NCBI GenBank assembly: GCA_025964325.1
Contig: JAOPZA010000012.1
Location: 1-37,597, forward strand
Origin: Conexibacter sp.
GTDB lineage: Bacteria > Actinomycetota > Thermoleophilia > Solirubrobacterales > Solirubrobacteraceae
Direction of reading: 5' to 3'
DNA length: 37,597 nt
The notes below the pieces were generated by a model. The model did not search any database. It was not told the DNA's origin and saw only the letters and a program-made list of their open reading frames with translations. The translations under genes were made by a program, and so were the position numbers. Positions 31,588 through 37,597 of the stretch are shown piece by piece. Position 1 is the first letter of the stretch; each line of letters opens with the position of its first letter.

Positions 31588-32760
31588 ATGCCGACTCAAG
31601 ACCAGATCCGCGAGGCGCTCCGCGCCGTCATCGACCCCGAGCTGCGCAGAGACATCGTCGAGCTCGAGATGGTCCGATCGATCGACATCCACCCCAACGG
31701 CGTCGTCGACGTGATGGTCTCGCTCACGACACCCGGATGCCCGATCCGCAGTCACTTCCAGACCGGCGTCGCCCAGGCCGTGCGCGCGCTCGACGGCGTC
31801 GCGCACGTCAACGTCAGCTTCGACGTCCTGTCTGCCGACGAGAAGGGCAAGCTGCAGTCGAAGCTCGGCCGCGGCGGCCTTCCCGACGGCGCGCTCGCGC
31901 AGGTCGCGAACGTCATCTGCATCGGCTCCGGCAAGGGCGGCGTCGGCAAGTCGTCGGTCACCGCGAACCTGGCGGCCGCGCTGACGGCCGAGGGCAAGCG
32001 CGTCGGCGTGCTCGACGCCGACGTGTGGGGCTACTCGCAGCCGCGCATGTTCGGCCTCGGCGCCCTGCGCCCGAAGGTCAACGACCAGCGCAAGATCGTC
32101 CCGCCGGTCGCGCACGACGGCATCAAGGTGATGTCGATCGGCTTCTTCATCGAGGAGGACGCGGCCGTCGTCTGGCGCGGCCCGATGCTGCACAAGGCGC
32201 TCACGCAGTTCCTCGAGGACGTCGACTGGGGCGTGCTCGACTACCTGCTCGTCGACCTGCCGCCGGGCACCGGCGACGTCTCGATGACGCTCGCGCAGCT
32301 GCTGCCGCAGGCCCAGTTCCTGCTCGTCACGACGCCGCAGCCCGTCGCGCAGAAGGTCGCGCGCCGCTCCGCCGAGATGGCCCACAAGGTCAGACTCGAG
32401 ATCGCCGGCGTGATCGAGAACATGACCGCCTTCGTGACGCCGGGCGGCGAGCGCTTCCCGATCTTCGGCGAGGGCGGCGGCGAGCTGCTGGCGAACGATC
32501 TCGACGTCCCGCTGCTCGGCAAGGTGCCGCTCACGATGGCGCTGCGCGAGCAGGCCGACGCCGGCATCCCGCTCGTCATGTCCGACCCCGACGACGCCGC
32601 CGCGCAGGCGCTGCGGCAGATCGCCCGCGGACTGGTCGCGCTGGCGCCGATCGCCCCGATCTCGCTGCCGGTGATGCAGGCCGCCGCCGCTCCGAGCGGT
32701 CTCGACGTGATCCCGCCGAGGCCGAAGCAGCCGGCCGGGATGTCACTGCCCATGGCGTGA
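31588..32760 (+). CDS. mrp: Mrp/ApbC-type P-loop ATPase, iron-sulfur cluster carrier family, lacking the CxxC motif
   Basis: 390 aa. The N-terminal MIP18/DUF59 domain (about 1-95: IREALRAVIDPELRRDIVELEMVRSI, VDVMVSLTTPGCPIRSHFQ) is fused to a Mrp/NBP35 ATPase. Walker A is GSGKGGVGKSSVTANLA, switch LDADVWGYSQPRMFG, and LLVDLPPGTGDVSMTLAQ is the second signature. These carriers bind an Fe-S cluster at the dimer interface through a CxxC in the segment ENMSxFxCPxC. Here that segment reads ENMTAFVTPGGE, so both cysteines are replaced (32437-32448). A cluster would need other ligands, or the protein may have a different role. A ferredoxin gene is convergent, just downstream. Confidence 0.92.
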   Translation: MPTQDQIREALRAVIDPELRRDIVELEMVRSIDIHPNGVVDVMVSLTTPGCPIRSHFQTGVAQAVRALDGVAHVNVSFDVLSADEKGKLQSKLGRGGLPDGALAQVANVICIGSGKGGVGKSSVTANLAAALTAEGKRVGVLDADVWGYSQPRMFGLGALRPKVNDQRKIVPPVAHDGIKVMSIGFFIEEDAAVVWRGPMLHKALTQFLEDVDWGVLDYLLVDLPPGTGDVSMTLAQLLPQAQFLLVTTPQPVAQKVARRSAEMAHKVRLEIAGVIENMTAFVTPGGERFPIFGEGGGELLANDLDVPLLGKVPLTMALREQADAGIPLVMSDPDDAAAQALRQIARGLVALAPIAPISLPVMQAAAAPSGLDVIPPRPKQPAGMSLPMA

Positions 32761-32791
32761 ACGGCTGCGCGCTGCGCGCTTGCCGTTGATT

Positions 32792-32818
32792 GCGGGTTTC
32801 GCCGGAGGCGAAACCCGC
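32792..32818. terminator. Bidirectional hairpin between mrp and the ferredoxin gene
   Basis: A perfect 12-bp stem (GCGGGTTTCGCC / GGCGAAACCCGC) with a 3-nt loop lies between convergent genes, 31 bp from each stop codon. Confidence 0.6.
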
Positions 32819-32848
32819 GGCGGGGTCTAGCCCACCGGCTCGGTCCGC

Positions 32849-33115
32849 TCAGGATCTCCCGGCGTAGTAGTTGGCGTTGATCTCCGCGTATCTGCCCCAC
32901 TCCTCCGGGAGCTGATCCTCGGCGAAGCAGGCATCGACGGGGCAGGCCTCGACGCAGGCGTCGCAGTCGATGCACTCCTCCGGGTCGATGTAGAGCATCT
33001 CGACCTTGTCGTAGTCCGCCTCGTCGGGCGTCGGGTGGATGCAGTCGACCGGACAGACCTCGACGCACGAGTTGTCCTTGGTGCCGATGCAAGGCTCTGC
33101 GATCACGTAGGCCAT
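32849..33115 (-). CDS. fdxA: Seven-iron ferredoxin ([3Fe-4S][4Fe-4S])
   Basis: 88 aa electron carrier of the cytosol. C9-x7-C17-x3-C21-x3-C25 (PCIGTKDNSCVEVCPVDCIHP) and C48-x2-C51-x2-C54-x3-C58 (ECIDCDACVEACPVDAC) fit the FdxA type. In that type the position equal to C11 of Azotobacter FdI is not cysteine, here Thr, so the first cluster is 3Fe-4S. ATG 33115 is preceded by AAAGAGG. It is transcribed alone from a TACAAT box. Partner enzymes are not visible here. Confidence 0.92.
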   Translation of the reverse strand: MAYVIAEPCIGTKDNSCVEVCPVDCIHPTPDEADYDKVEMLYIDPEECIDCDACVEACPVDACFAEDQLPEEWGRYAEINANYYAGRS

Positions 33116-33156
33116 CAGTCGTACCTCTTTGCAACGTTGGAGTGGACCGGCGATGC

Positions 33157-33162
33157 ATTGTA
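33157..33162 (-). promoter_or_regulatory. -10 box of the ferredoxin gene
   Basis: On the minus strand TACAAT (5/6) lies 41 nt before the ATG, leaving a normal leader with AAAGAGG. No strong -35 is visible. Confidence 0.4.
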
Positions 33163-33195
33163 CGGACGGTCTCCGGTGGAGTGTCGCGCGCCGGG

Positions 33196-33816
33196 CTACG
33201 ACTCGCCGGGGCGGTGCGTGTGGCCGCCGCTGAGATCCGCCTGCCAGAAGCGATCGCGGGCCGGGACGCCGCTGAAGAAGAGCGACCACTGCGACGGCCG
33301 GCCGCGGATGATCGAGGCCGTGATCGCGAGGTAGTCGAGCCGGCGCGTGCTGAAGCGGCCGTGGGCGGCGGCCGCGCGCGTCGCCCGCAAGGGACCGGGC
33401 GGATCGATCGCGCTCAGCATCAGCGCGGGCCCAGGATCGTGGCCGCCTGACGTGGCCGAGACGGCGAGCCGCGGCGAGATCGTGAGCACGCGCTGGTCGC
33501 CGGCGCCGTTGTGGGAGATCGCGATCAGCCGGCTCCGGTCGAGCCGCATGGTCGTGACGACCTCGCCGCGGCGGAGCGTGCCGCGCAGCGTCGCGAGCGC
33601 GCGTCGGAAGCCGCTCGGGGCGACCAGCGCGACGGCGGCGGGCGTGCCGCTCGTGCGCTTCTTCGCGGGCGTACGCCGGGCGATCGGCGTGGCGCGTGCG
33701 TCATGCCCGCCGGTCGCGGGGGCCGTCGGCGAGGAGCTGAAGCTCGAGCCCGGGGTCGTCTCGCGCAGCGCGCGGAAGGGGTCCTCGTCGTCCTCGCGTC
33801 GCCGCCGGCCCCACAT
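33196..33816 (-). CDS. Uncharacterised protein downstream of the amidase gene
   Basis: 206 aa. Residues 1-60 are charged and low-complexity (MWGRRRREDDEDPFRALRE, then Ser/Ala/Thr-rich). From about 65 to the end there is a compact beta-rich-looking domain: ALVAPSGFRRALATLRGTLRRGEVVTTMRLD, SRLIAISHNGAGDQRVLTISPRL, DYLAITASIIRGRPSQWSLFFSGVPARDRFWQADLSGG. There is no signal peptide, no metal motif and no family I can name. ATG 33816 lies 8 bp after the amidase stop, so the two genes form one transcription unit. Function unknown. Confidence 0.7.
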   Translation of the reverse strand: MWGRRRREDDEDPFRALRETTPGSSFSSSPTAPATGGHDARATPIARRTPAKKRTSGTPAAVALVAPSGFRRALATLRGTLRRGEVVTTMRLDRSRLIAISHNGAGDQRVLTISPRLAVSATSGGHDPGPALMLSAIDPPGPLRATRAAAAHGRFSTRRLDYLAITASIIRGRPSQWSLFFSGVPARDRFWQADLSGGHTHRPGES

Positions 33817-33824
33817 CTGTGCGC

Positions 33825-35264
33825 TCAGGCTGTCGTGGCGAGCTCGGGGCGGCGCTCGGCCCAGGGGAGGGCGGCCTCGAGCTGCGCGGCGAGTGCCAGC
33901 AGCTGGCCCTCGCCGGCGGGACGGCCGATCAGGTGGACGGCCGTCGGCAGCCCGTCCTCGCCGTGGTAGAGCGGCAGCGCGATCGCCGGCTGACCGGTCA
34001 CGTTCGCGATCGCGGCGAAGGGCGTGAACTCGCCCGAGCGGCGGAACGTCCCGGCCGGGTCCGGCGTGTCGCCGCTGAGCTCCCCGATCGGGACCGGCCG
34101 CTGCGCGAGCGCCGGCGTCAGCACGGCGTCGAAGGCGGTCGTGGCGGTCACGATCGTGCGTCCGAGCGCCTGCACCTGTCCGATCCCGGCGAGGTAGCGG
34201 GCGGAGCTGAGCGCGCCGGCCTGCTCCCAGATCATCCACGAGAGCGACTCCATGTCCTCGCGCGCCGGCTCGCGGCCGGCGAGCATCCCGCCGAGCACGA
34301 TCGAGGAGGCGACCGCCGGGCCGAAGCAGGCCGCGAACTGCGCCAGCAGGCCCGGGATCGCCCACGGCGGGTCGATCTCCTCGACCTCGTGGCCGAGCGA
34401 CGCGAGCAGCTCGGCGGCGTCGCGGGCGCCCCGCTCGGCGATCGGGTCGAGCGCCGTCTCGGTCAGCGGCGGCCGCAGCGCGAGGCCGATCCGCAGCCGT
34501 CCGGGCTCGCCGGCGGCGGTGTCCGCGAACGGCTCCGACGGCGGCGTCGCCCACGACGCGTCGCCCGGCTCGGGACCGCTCAGCAGGTCGAGCAGCTGCG
34601 CGGTCTCCGCGACCGTCCGCGTCAGCACGCCGTCGGTCACGAGGAACGACTCGCCCTCCATCGGCGCGTGCGAGATCCGGCCGCGGGCGGGCTTCAGGCC
34701 GACGAGGCCGCAGCAGGCGGCGGGGATGCGGATCGAGCCACCGCCGTCGTTGCCGTGCGCGATCGGGACCATGCCGGCGGCGAGCGCCGCCGCCGCACCG
34801 CCGGAGGAGCCGCCCGGCGTGCGCGAGAGGTCCCACGGGTTGCGGGTCGGACCGTTGCGGATCGACTCGGTCGTCGGGAGGATCCCGTACTCGGGCAGGG
34901 CGGTCTTGCCGACGATCACGAAGCCGGCCTCGCGCAGCCGCCGCACGAACGCGGCGTCGAAGGGGGCGACGAAGTCGCCGAGCAGTCCGGCGCCGAGCGT
35001 CACGGGCATCCCGCTGACGGGCCGGTTGTCCTTGATCGCGATCGGCACGCCCGCGAAGGGCCGCGGATCGCGCGGCCCGATTCCCTCGGCGGTCGCGAGC
35101 GCACCCTCCGCGTCGACGTGCGTGAAGGCGTTGACCTGGCCGTCGAGCGCGGCGATCCGGTCGAGCGAGAGCGACACCAGCTCACGCGCGGACAGCTCGC
35201 CGGAACGCACCAGCGCGGCGAGTTCGCCGACGGGACGGAAGAGCAGATCGGAGGTCGCGGTCAC
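33825..35264 (-). CDS. Amidase-signature family hydrolase
   Basis: 479 aa from GTG 35264, preceded by AAGGAGC. The Ser-cisSer-Lys triad is clear: Lys79 in AGVPIAIKDN, cis-Ser153 in RTPGGSSGGAAAALAAG and nucleophile Ser177 in HGNDGGGSIRIPAACCGLVGLKP. The family includes GatA, fatty-acid amide hydrolase and many detoxifying amidases. The absence of gatB/gatC neighbours and the divergent N-terminus argue against GatA, so the natural substrate is unknown. A short conserved protein of unknown function follows in the operon. The divergent neighbour is citrate synthase 2; a palindrome and an operator-like cluster lie between. Confidence 0.9.
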   Translation of the reverse strand: MTATSDLLFRPVGELAALVRSGELSARELVSLSLDRIAALDGQVNAFTHVDAEGALATAEGIGPRDPRPFAGVPIAIKDNRPVSGMPVTLGAGLLGDFVAPFDAAFVRRLREAGFVIVGKTALPEYGILPTTESIRNGPTRNPWDLSRTPGGSSGGAAAALAAGMVPIAHGNDGGGSIRIPAACCGLVGLKPARGRISHAPMEGESFLVTDGVLTRTVAETAQLLDLLSGPEPGDASWATPPSEPFADTAAGEPGRLRIGLALRPPLTETALDPIAERGARDAAELLASLGHEVEEIDPPWAIPGLLAQFAACFGPAVASSIVLGGMLAGREPAREDMESLSWMIWEQAGALSSARYLAGIGQVQALGRTIVTATTAFDAVLTPALAQRPVPIGELSGDTPDPAGTFRRSGEFTPFAAIANVTGQPAIALPLYHGEDGLPTAVHLIGRPAGEGQLLALAAQLEAALPWAERRPELATTA

Positions 35265-35284
35265 GGAGCTCCTTCGGGCAGCGT

Positions 35285-35304
35285 GGTTGGCCGACCGGCC
35301 AACC
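35285..35304. promoter_or_regulatory. Inverted repeat GGTTGGCC-N4-GGCCAACC between the amidase and citrate synthase genes
   Basis: 8-bp perfect arms (35285-35292, 35297-35304) sit 21 bp upstream of the amidase GTG. It is a TetR/GntR-sized site by geometry, with no regulator nearby. Confidence 0.45.
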
Positions 35305-35321
35305 CTACGGGCTGGGCGACG

Positions 35322-35369
35322 CGTTCGTACCGTCTTCGTGCGAATCTCTGGCTCAGGCCCGTACGAACG
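35322..35369. promoter_or_regulatory. Cluster of TTCGTACGAA-like sites upstream of citrate synthase
   Basis: Three related elements: CGTTCGTAC (35322-35330), the near-palindrome TTCGTGCGAA (35335-35344) and GTACGAACG (35361-35369). The outer two form an exact 9-bp inverted repeat. The cluster ends 19 bp before the citrate synthase ATG, so a regulator bound there would block or tune the gene. Confidence 0.45.
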
Positions 35370-35388
35370 AATCCCCCAGGAGCCCACC

Positions 35389-36477
35389 ATGAGCGCGACC
35401 ACGAGCGACGTCCAGTCCGGTCTCGAAGGCGTTGTCGCCTTCGCGACGGAGATCGCCGAGCCGGACAAGGCAGGTGGGGCGTTGCGCTACCGCGGTGTCG
35501 ACATCGAGGAGCTCGTTGGCGCGGTGCCGTTCGAGCACGTCTGGGGCCTGCTCGTGGACGGCACCTTCGAGCCCGGCCTGCCACCGGCCGAGCCGCACGC
35601 GCTGTCGGTCCGCTCGGGCGATCCGCGCGTGGACGTGCAGTCCGCGCTGGCGATGCTCGCGCCGGAGTGGGGTTTCGGACAGCTGATCGACATCAGCGAC
35701 GAGGAGGCGCGCGACCAGCTCGCGCGCGCGTCGGTGATGGCGCTCTCGTTCGTCGCGCAGTCCGCACGCGGCGCCGGACGGCCGCCGGTGCCCCAGCGCG
35801 AGATCGACCGGGCGACCTCGATCCCGGAGCGCTTCCTGCTGCGGTGGCGAGGCGAGGCGAATCCCGACCACGCGAGAGCGATCGACGCCTATTGGATCAG
35901 CGCCGCCGAGCACGGGATGAACGCCTCGACGTTCACCGCGCGCGTGATCGCATCGACCGGCGCCGACGCCGCGGCGGCGCTCTCGGGCGCGGTCGGCGCC
36001 CTCTCGGGCCCGCTCCACGGCGGCGCCCCGTCGCGCGTGCTGAAGATGCTCGACGAGGTCGAGGCGCTCGGCGACGCGGACCGCTGGGTCAAGGACGCGC
36101 TCGACCGCGGCGAGCGGCTGATGGGCTTCGGCCACCGCGTCTACCGCGCGGAGGACCCGCGCGCGCGGGTGCTGCGCCGCACCGCGCAGGAGCTCGGCTC
36201 GCGCCGCGCGGAGGTCGCCGAGGCGCTCGAGCAGGCCGCGCTGGCGGAGCTGAAGGCGCGCCGGCCCGATCGCGTGCTGGCGACGAACGTCGAGTTCTGG
36301 TCGGCGGTCGTGCTCGACTACGCCCAGATCCCGCCGGAGCTCTTCACGCCGATGTTCACGTGCGCGCGCACCGCCGGCTGGTCGGCCCACATCCTCGAGC
36401 AGAAGCGCGAAGGACGCCTGATCCGTCCGACCGCCAAGTACGTCGGACCGGCGCCGCGCTCGCGCGACGACGTGTGA
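35389..36477 (+). CDS. citA: Citrate synthase 2
   Basis: 362 aa. It condenses oxaloacetate and acetyl-CoA to citrate (TCA cycle entry). AGGAGCCC precedes ATG 35389. Histidines: H175 in SAAEHGMNAS, H210 in SGPLHGGAP and H249 in GFGHRVYRAEDPRARV. The third catalytic residue is Glu302 in ATNVEFWSAVVLDYAQIPPELFT, where most citrate synthases have NVDF; this E is typical of the actinobacterial citrate synthase 2 group. The C-terminal RTAGWSAHILEQKREGRLIRPTAKYVGP is also diagnostic. The stop codon overlaps the GTG of the next gene by 4 bases, so the AceE-like subunit is probably translationally coupled. Confidence 0.93.
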   Translation: MSATTSDVQSGLEGVVAFATEIAEPDKAGGALRYRGVDIEELVGAVPFEHVWGLLVDGTFEPGLPPAEPHALSVRSGDPRVDVQSALAMLAPEWGFGQLIDISDEEARDQLARASVMALSFVAQSARGAGRPPVPQREIDRATSIPERFLLRWRGEANPDHARAIDAYWISAAEHGMNASTFTARVIASTGADAAAALSGAVGALSGPLHGGAPSRVLKMLDEVEALGDADRWVKDALDRGERLMGFGHRVYRAEDPRARVLRRTAQELGSRRAEVAEALEQAALAELKARRPDRVLATNVEFWSAVVLDYAQIPPELFTPMFTCARTAGWSAHILEQKREGRLIRPTAKYVGPAPRSRDDV

Positions 36478-37597
36478 GCACGCGCCCATCCGGCAGGCCA
36501 GCGCCGCCGTCGGCCGCCCGCTCGACAGCGCCTCCGGCGCCCGCCGCGCTCGACCTCGAGGCGCTACACGCGGTCGAGCAGCGGGTGCTGTGGCTCGCGG
36601 TCGCGCTCGTCCAGCACGGCCGCGCCGCCGGGGCCCCGGCCGCCGCCGCCTCGATGACGAGCATCATGGCCGCGCTCTGGCTCGGCCTGCTCGAGGCGGC
36701 CGACCGCGTCGTCGTGAAGCCGCAGGCGATGCCCGTCCTGCGTGCACTCGAGCAACTGCTCGGGTCCACGGCCGTGGCGCACCCGGAGGGAAGCGGCGCG
36801 ACCGCCGCGGTCTGGAGCGCGCTCGCGCGGCGCTACGTCGCGACGCACGGCGGCGCGGCCGCGGGGGAGCCGGTCGCAGGGCCGGGACGGCAGATCGCGC
36901 TGCTGGGCGAGGCGGAGCTCGACGGCGGGGCCTGCTGGGAGGCGCTCGCGGAGCCGAAGGTGCCGCTGCTGGGCGAGCTGCTGTGGATCGTCGACCTCGA
37001 TCGCCAGTCGCTCGACCACGTCGTGCCGGACGTGCGCGCCGGCCGCCTGCGCCACGCCTTCGAGGCGGCCGGCTGGCACGCGATCACGCTCAAGTACGGC
37101 CGCGGCCTGCAGGCGCTCTTCCAGCGCACCGGCGGCGGCGACCTCTGCCGCCGGCTCGACCGCATGGACAACGCCGAGTTCCAGCGGCTGCTGGGCGCCG
37201 ACGCGGACGGGCTGCGCGCGGGCCTGCCGGGCCTCGGCCCGGGACGCCGGGCGATCGCACGGCTCGTCAGCCAGCTCGACGATCGCGAGCTGCGTGGCGC
37301 GATCCGCGACGTCGGCGGCCACGACCTCGCCGCGCTGCTCGACGCGTACCGCGCCGCCGACGCCGTCCGCGACCGCCCGGCGGTGATCTTCGCCCACACG
37401 ATCCGTGGCTGGTCGCTGCCGCTCGAGACGCAGCCCTCGCGTCACGCGCTGCCGCTGACCGCGACGCAGTACGCGCGCCTCGCGCAGGAGCTCGGCGTCG
37501 ATCCGGCGGCGCCGTGGGAGGTCCTCCCGCCCGGCTCGGCCGCCCGCGCGCTCTGCGACGCCGCGGCGATCCGGCTCGCGCGCCCCGGGGCCGACGG
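36474..37597 (+). CDS. Pyruvate dehydrogenase E1 (AceE-like) homologue, truncated by the window end
   Basis: About 374 codons are present from GTG 36474, overlapping the citA stop (GTGA). After a Pro/Ala-rich start come thiamine-diphosphate enzyme segments: AASMTSIMAALWLGLL, QIALLGEAELDGGACWEAL, LLGELLWIVDLDRQSLDHVV, FEAAGWHAITLKYGRGL and HDLAALLDAYRAADAVRDRPAVIFAHTIRGWSLPLE. They align in order with the homodimeric E1 of pyruvate dehydrogenase. Where AceE has GDGEMDEPE and an Asn (CNLQRLDGPV), here GEAELDGGA and an Asp (LDRQSLDHVV) occur, so it is a divergent paralogue. Its pairing with citrate synthase suits acetyl-CoA supply, if it acts on pyruvate. The rest lies beyond 37597. Confidence 0.75.
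   Translation, partial: MSTRPSGRPAPPSAARSTAPPAPAALDLEALHAVEQRVLWLAVALVQHGRAAGAPAAAASMTSIMAALWLGLLEAADRVVVKPQAMPVLRALEQLLGSTAVAHPEGSGATAAVWSALARRYVATHGGAAAGEPVAGPGRQIALLGEAELDGGACWEALAEPKVPLLGELLWIVDLDRQSLDHVVPDVRAGRLRHAFEAAGWHAITLKYGRGLQALFQRTGGGDLCRRLDRMDNAEFQRLLGADADGLRAGLPGLGPGRRAIARLVSQLDDRELRGAIRDVGGHDLAALLDAYRAADAVRDRPAVIFAHTIRGWSLPLETQPSRHALPLTATQYARLAQELGVDPAAPWEVLPPGSAARALCDAAAIRLARPGAD

Noticed and set aside
33825-35264. GatA subunit of the tRNA amidotransferase
   Set aside because: The amidase triad is shared, but no gatB or gatC is present and the overall sequence is that of a general amidase.

Overview
The window is a very GC-rich, gene-dense chromosomal segment of an actinobacterium. 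The actinobacterial citrate synthase 2, the DUF2342 zincin, the PAC2 protein, the Mrp that lacks its CxxC, and the actinobacterial type of collagen-like secreted proteins all point that way. The overall style (GC-rich, yet AGA is a common arginine codon; many genes with a -10 box almost touching the start codon) best fits Thermoleophilia/Solirubrobacterales such as Conexibacter. That placement is inference; there is no rRNA in the window to prove it.

Layout. 1-4300: a signalling cluster with a membrane HD-GYP protein (-), a MerR-type regulator, a zinc-ribbon/PAS-like protein and a second paralogous MerR-type regulator (+). 4359-9784: ileS with a swapped GVHH signature, convergent clpP, a SRPBCC/ArsR pair under two matching operators, and trxA. 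9904-18028: DNA polymerase X, a 1431-residue secreted phosphodiester glycosidase/metallophosphatase/collagen-like protein, a glycosyltransferase and a second collagen-like secreted protein. 18122-20966: a membrane protein and trehalose-phosphatase (-), a selenocysteine tRNA (-), a decayed MFS transporter remnant, and an AraC regulator followed by a glyoxalase-fold protein. 20985-25230: a K+(Na+)/H+ antiporter, a pentapeptide-repeat protein, an OB-fold/HD nuclease and a PAC2 protein. 25350-31377: a single-chain UvrD-type helicase with a Fe-S RecB-like nuclease, an inositol-phosphatase family enzyme, a DUF2342 zincin and a basic protein with hendecad repeats. 31588-37597: Mrp/ApbC, a seven-iron ferredoxin, an unknown protein behind an amidase, citrate synthase 2, and an AceE-like E1 subunit cut by the window end.

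Most of the window is housekeeping or lineage-typical. The most unusual items are: (i) the IleRS GxHH motif, known from mupirocin hyper-resistant type 2 enzymes; (ii) the twin MerR regulators, whose cobalamin-type domains lack the cobalamin-binding residues and which flank an orphan Zn-ribbon/PAS protein; (iii) the glycosidase-phosphatase-collagen fusion; (iv) tRNA-Sec; (v) repeated signs of leaderless transcription; and (vi) several exact operator-like palindromes. No CRISPR array, prophage, intact insertion sequence or rRNA was seen.
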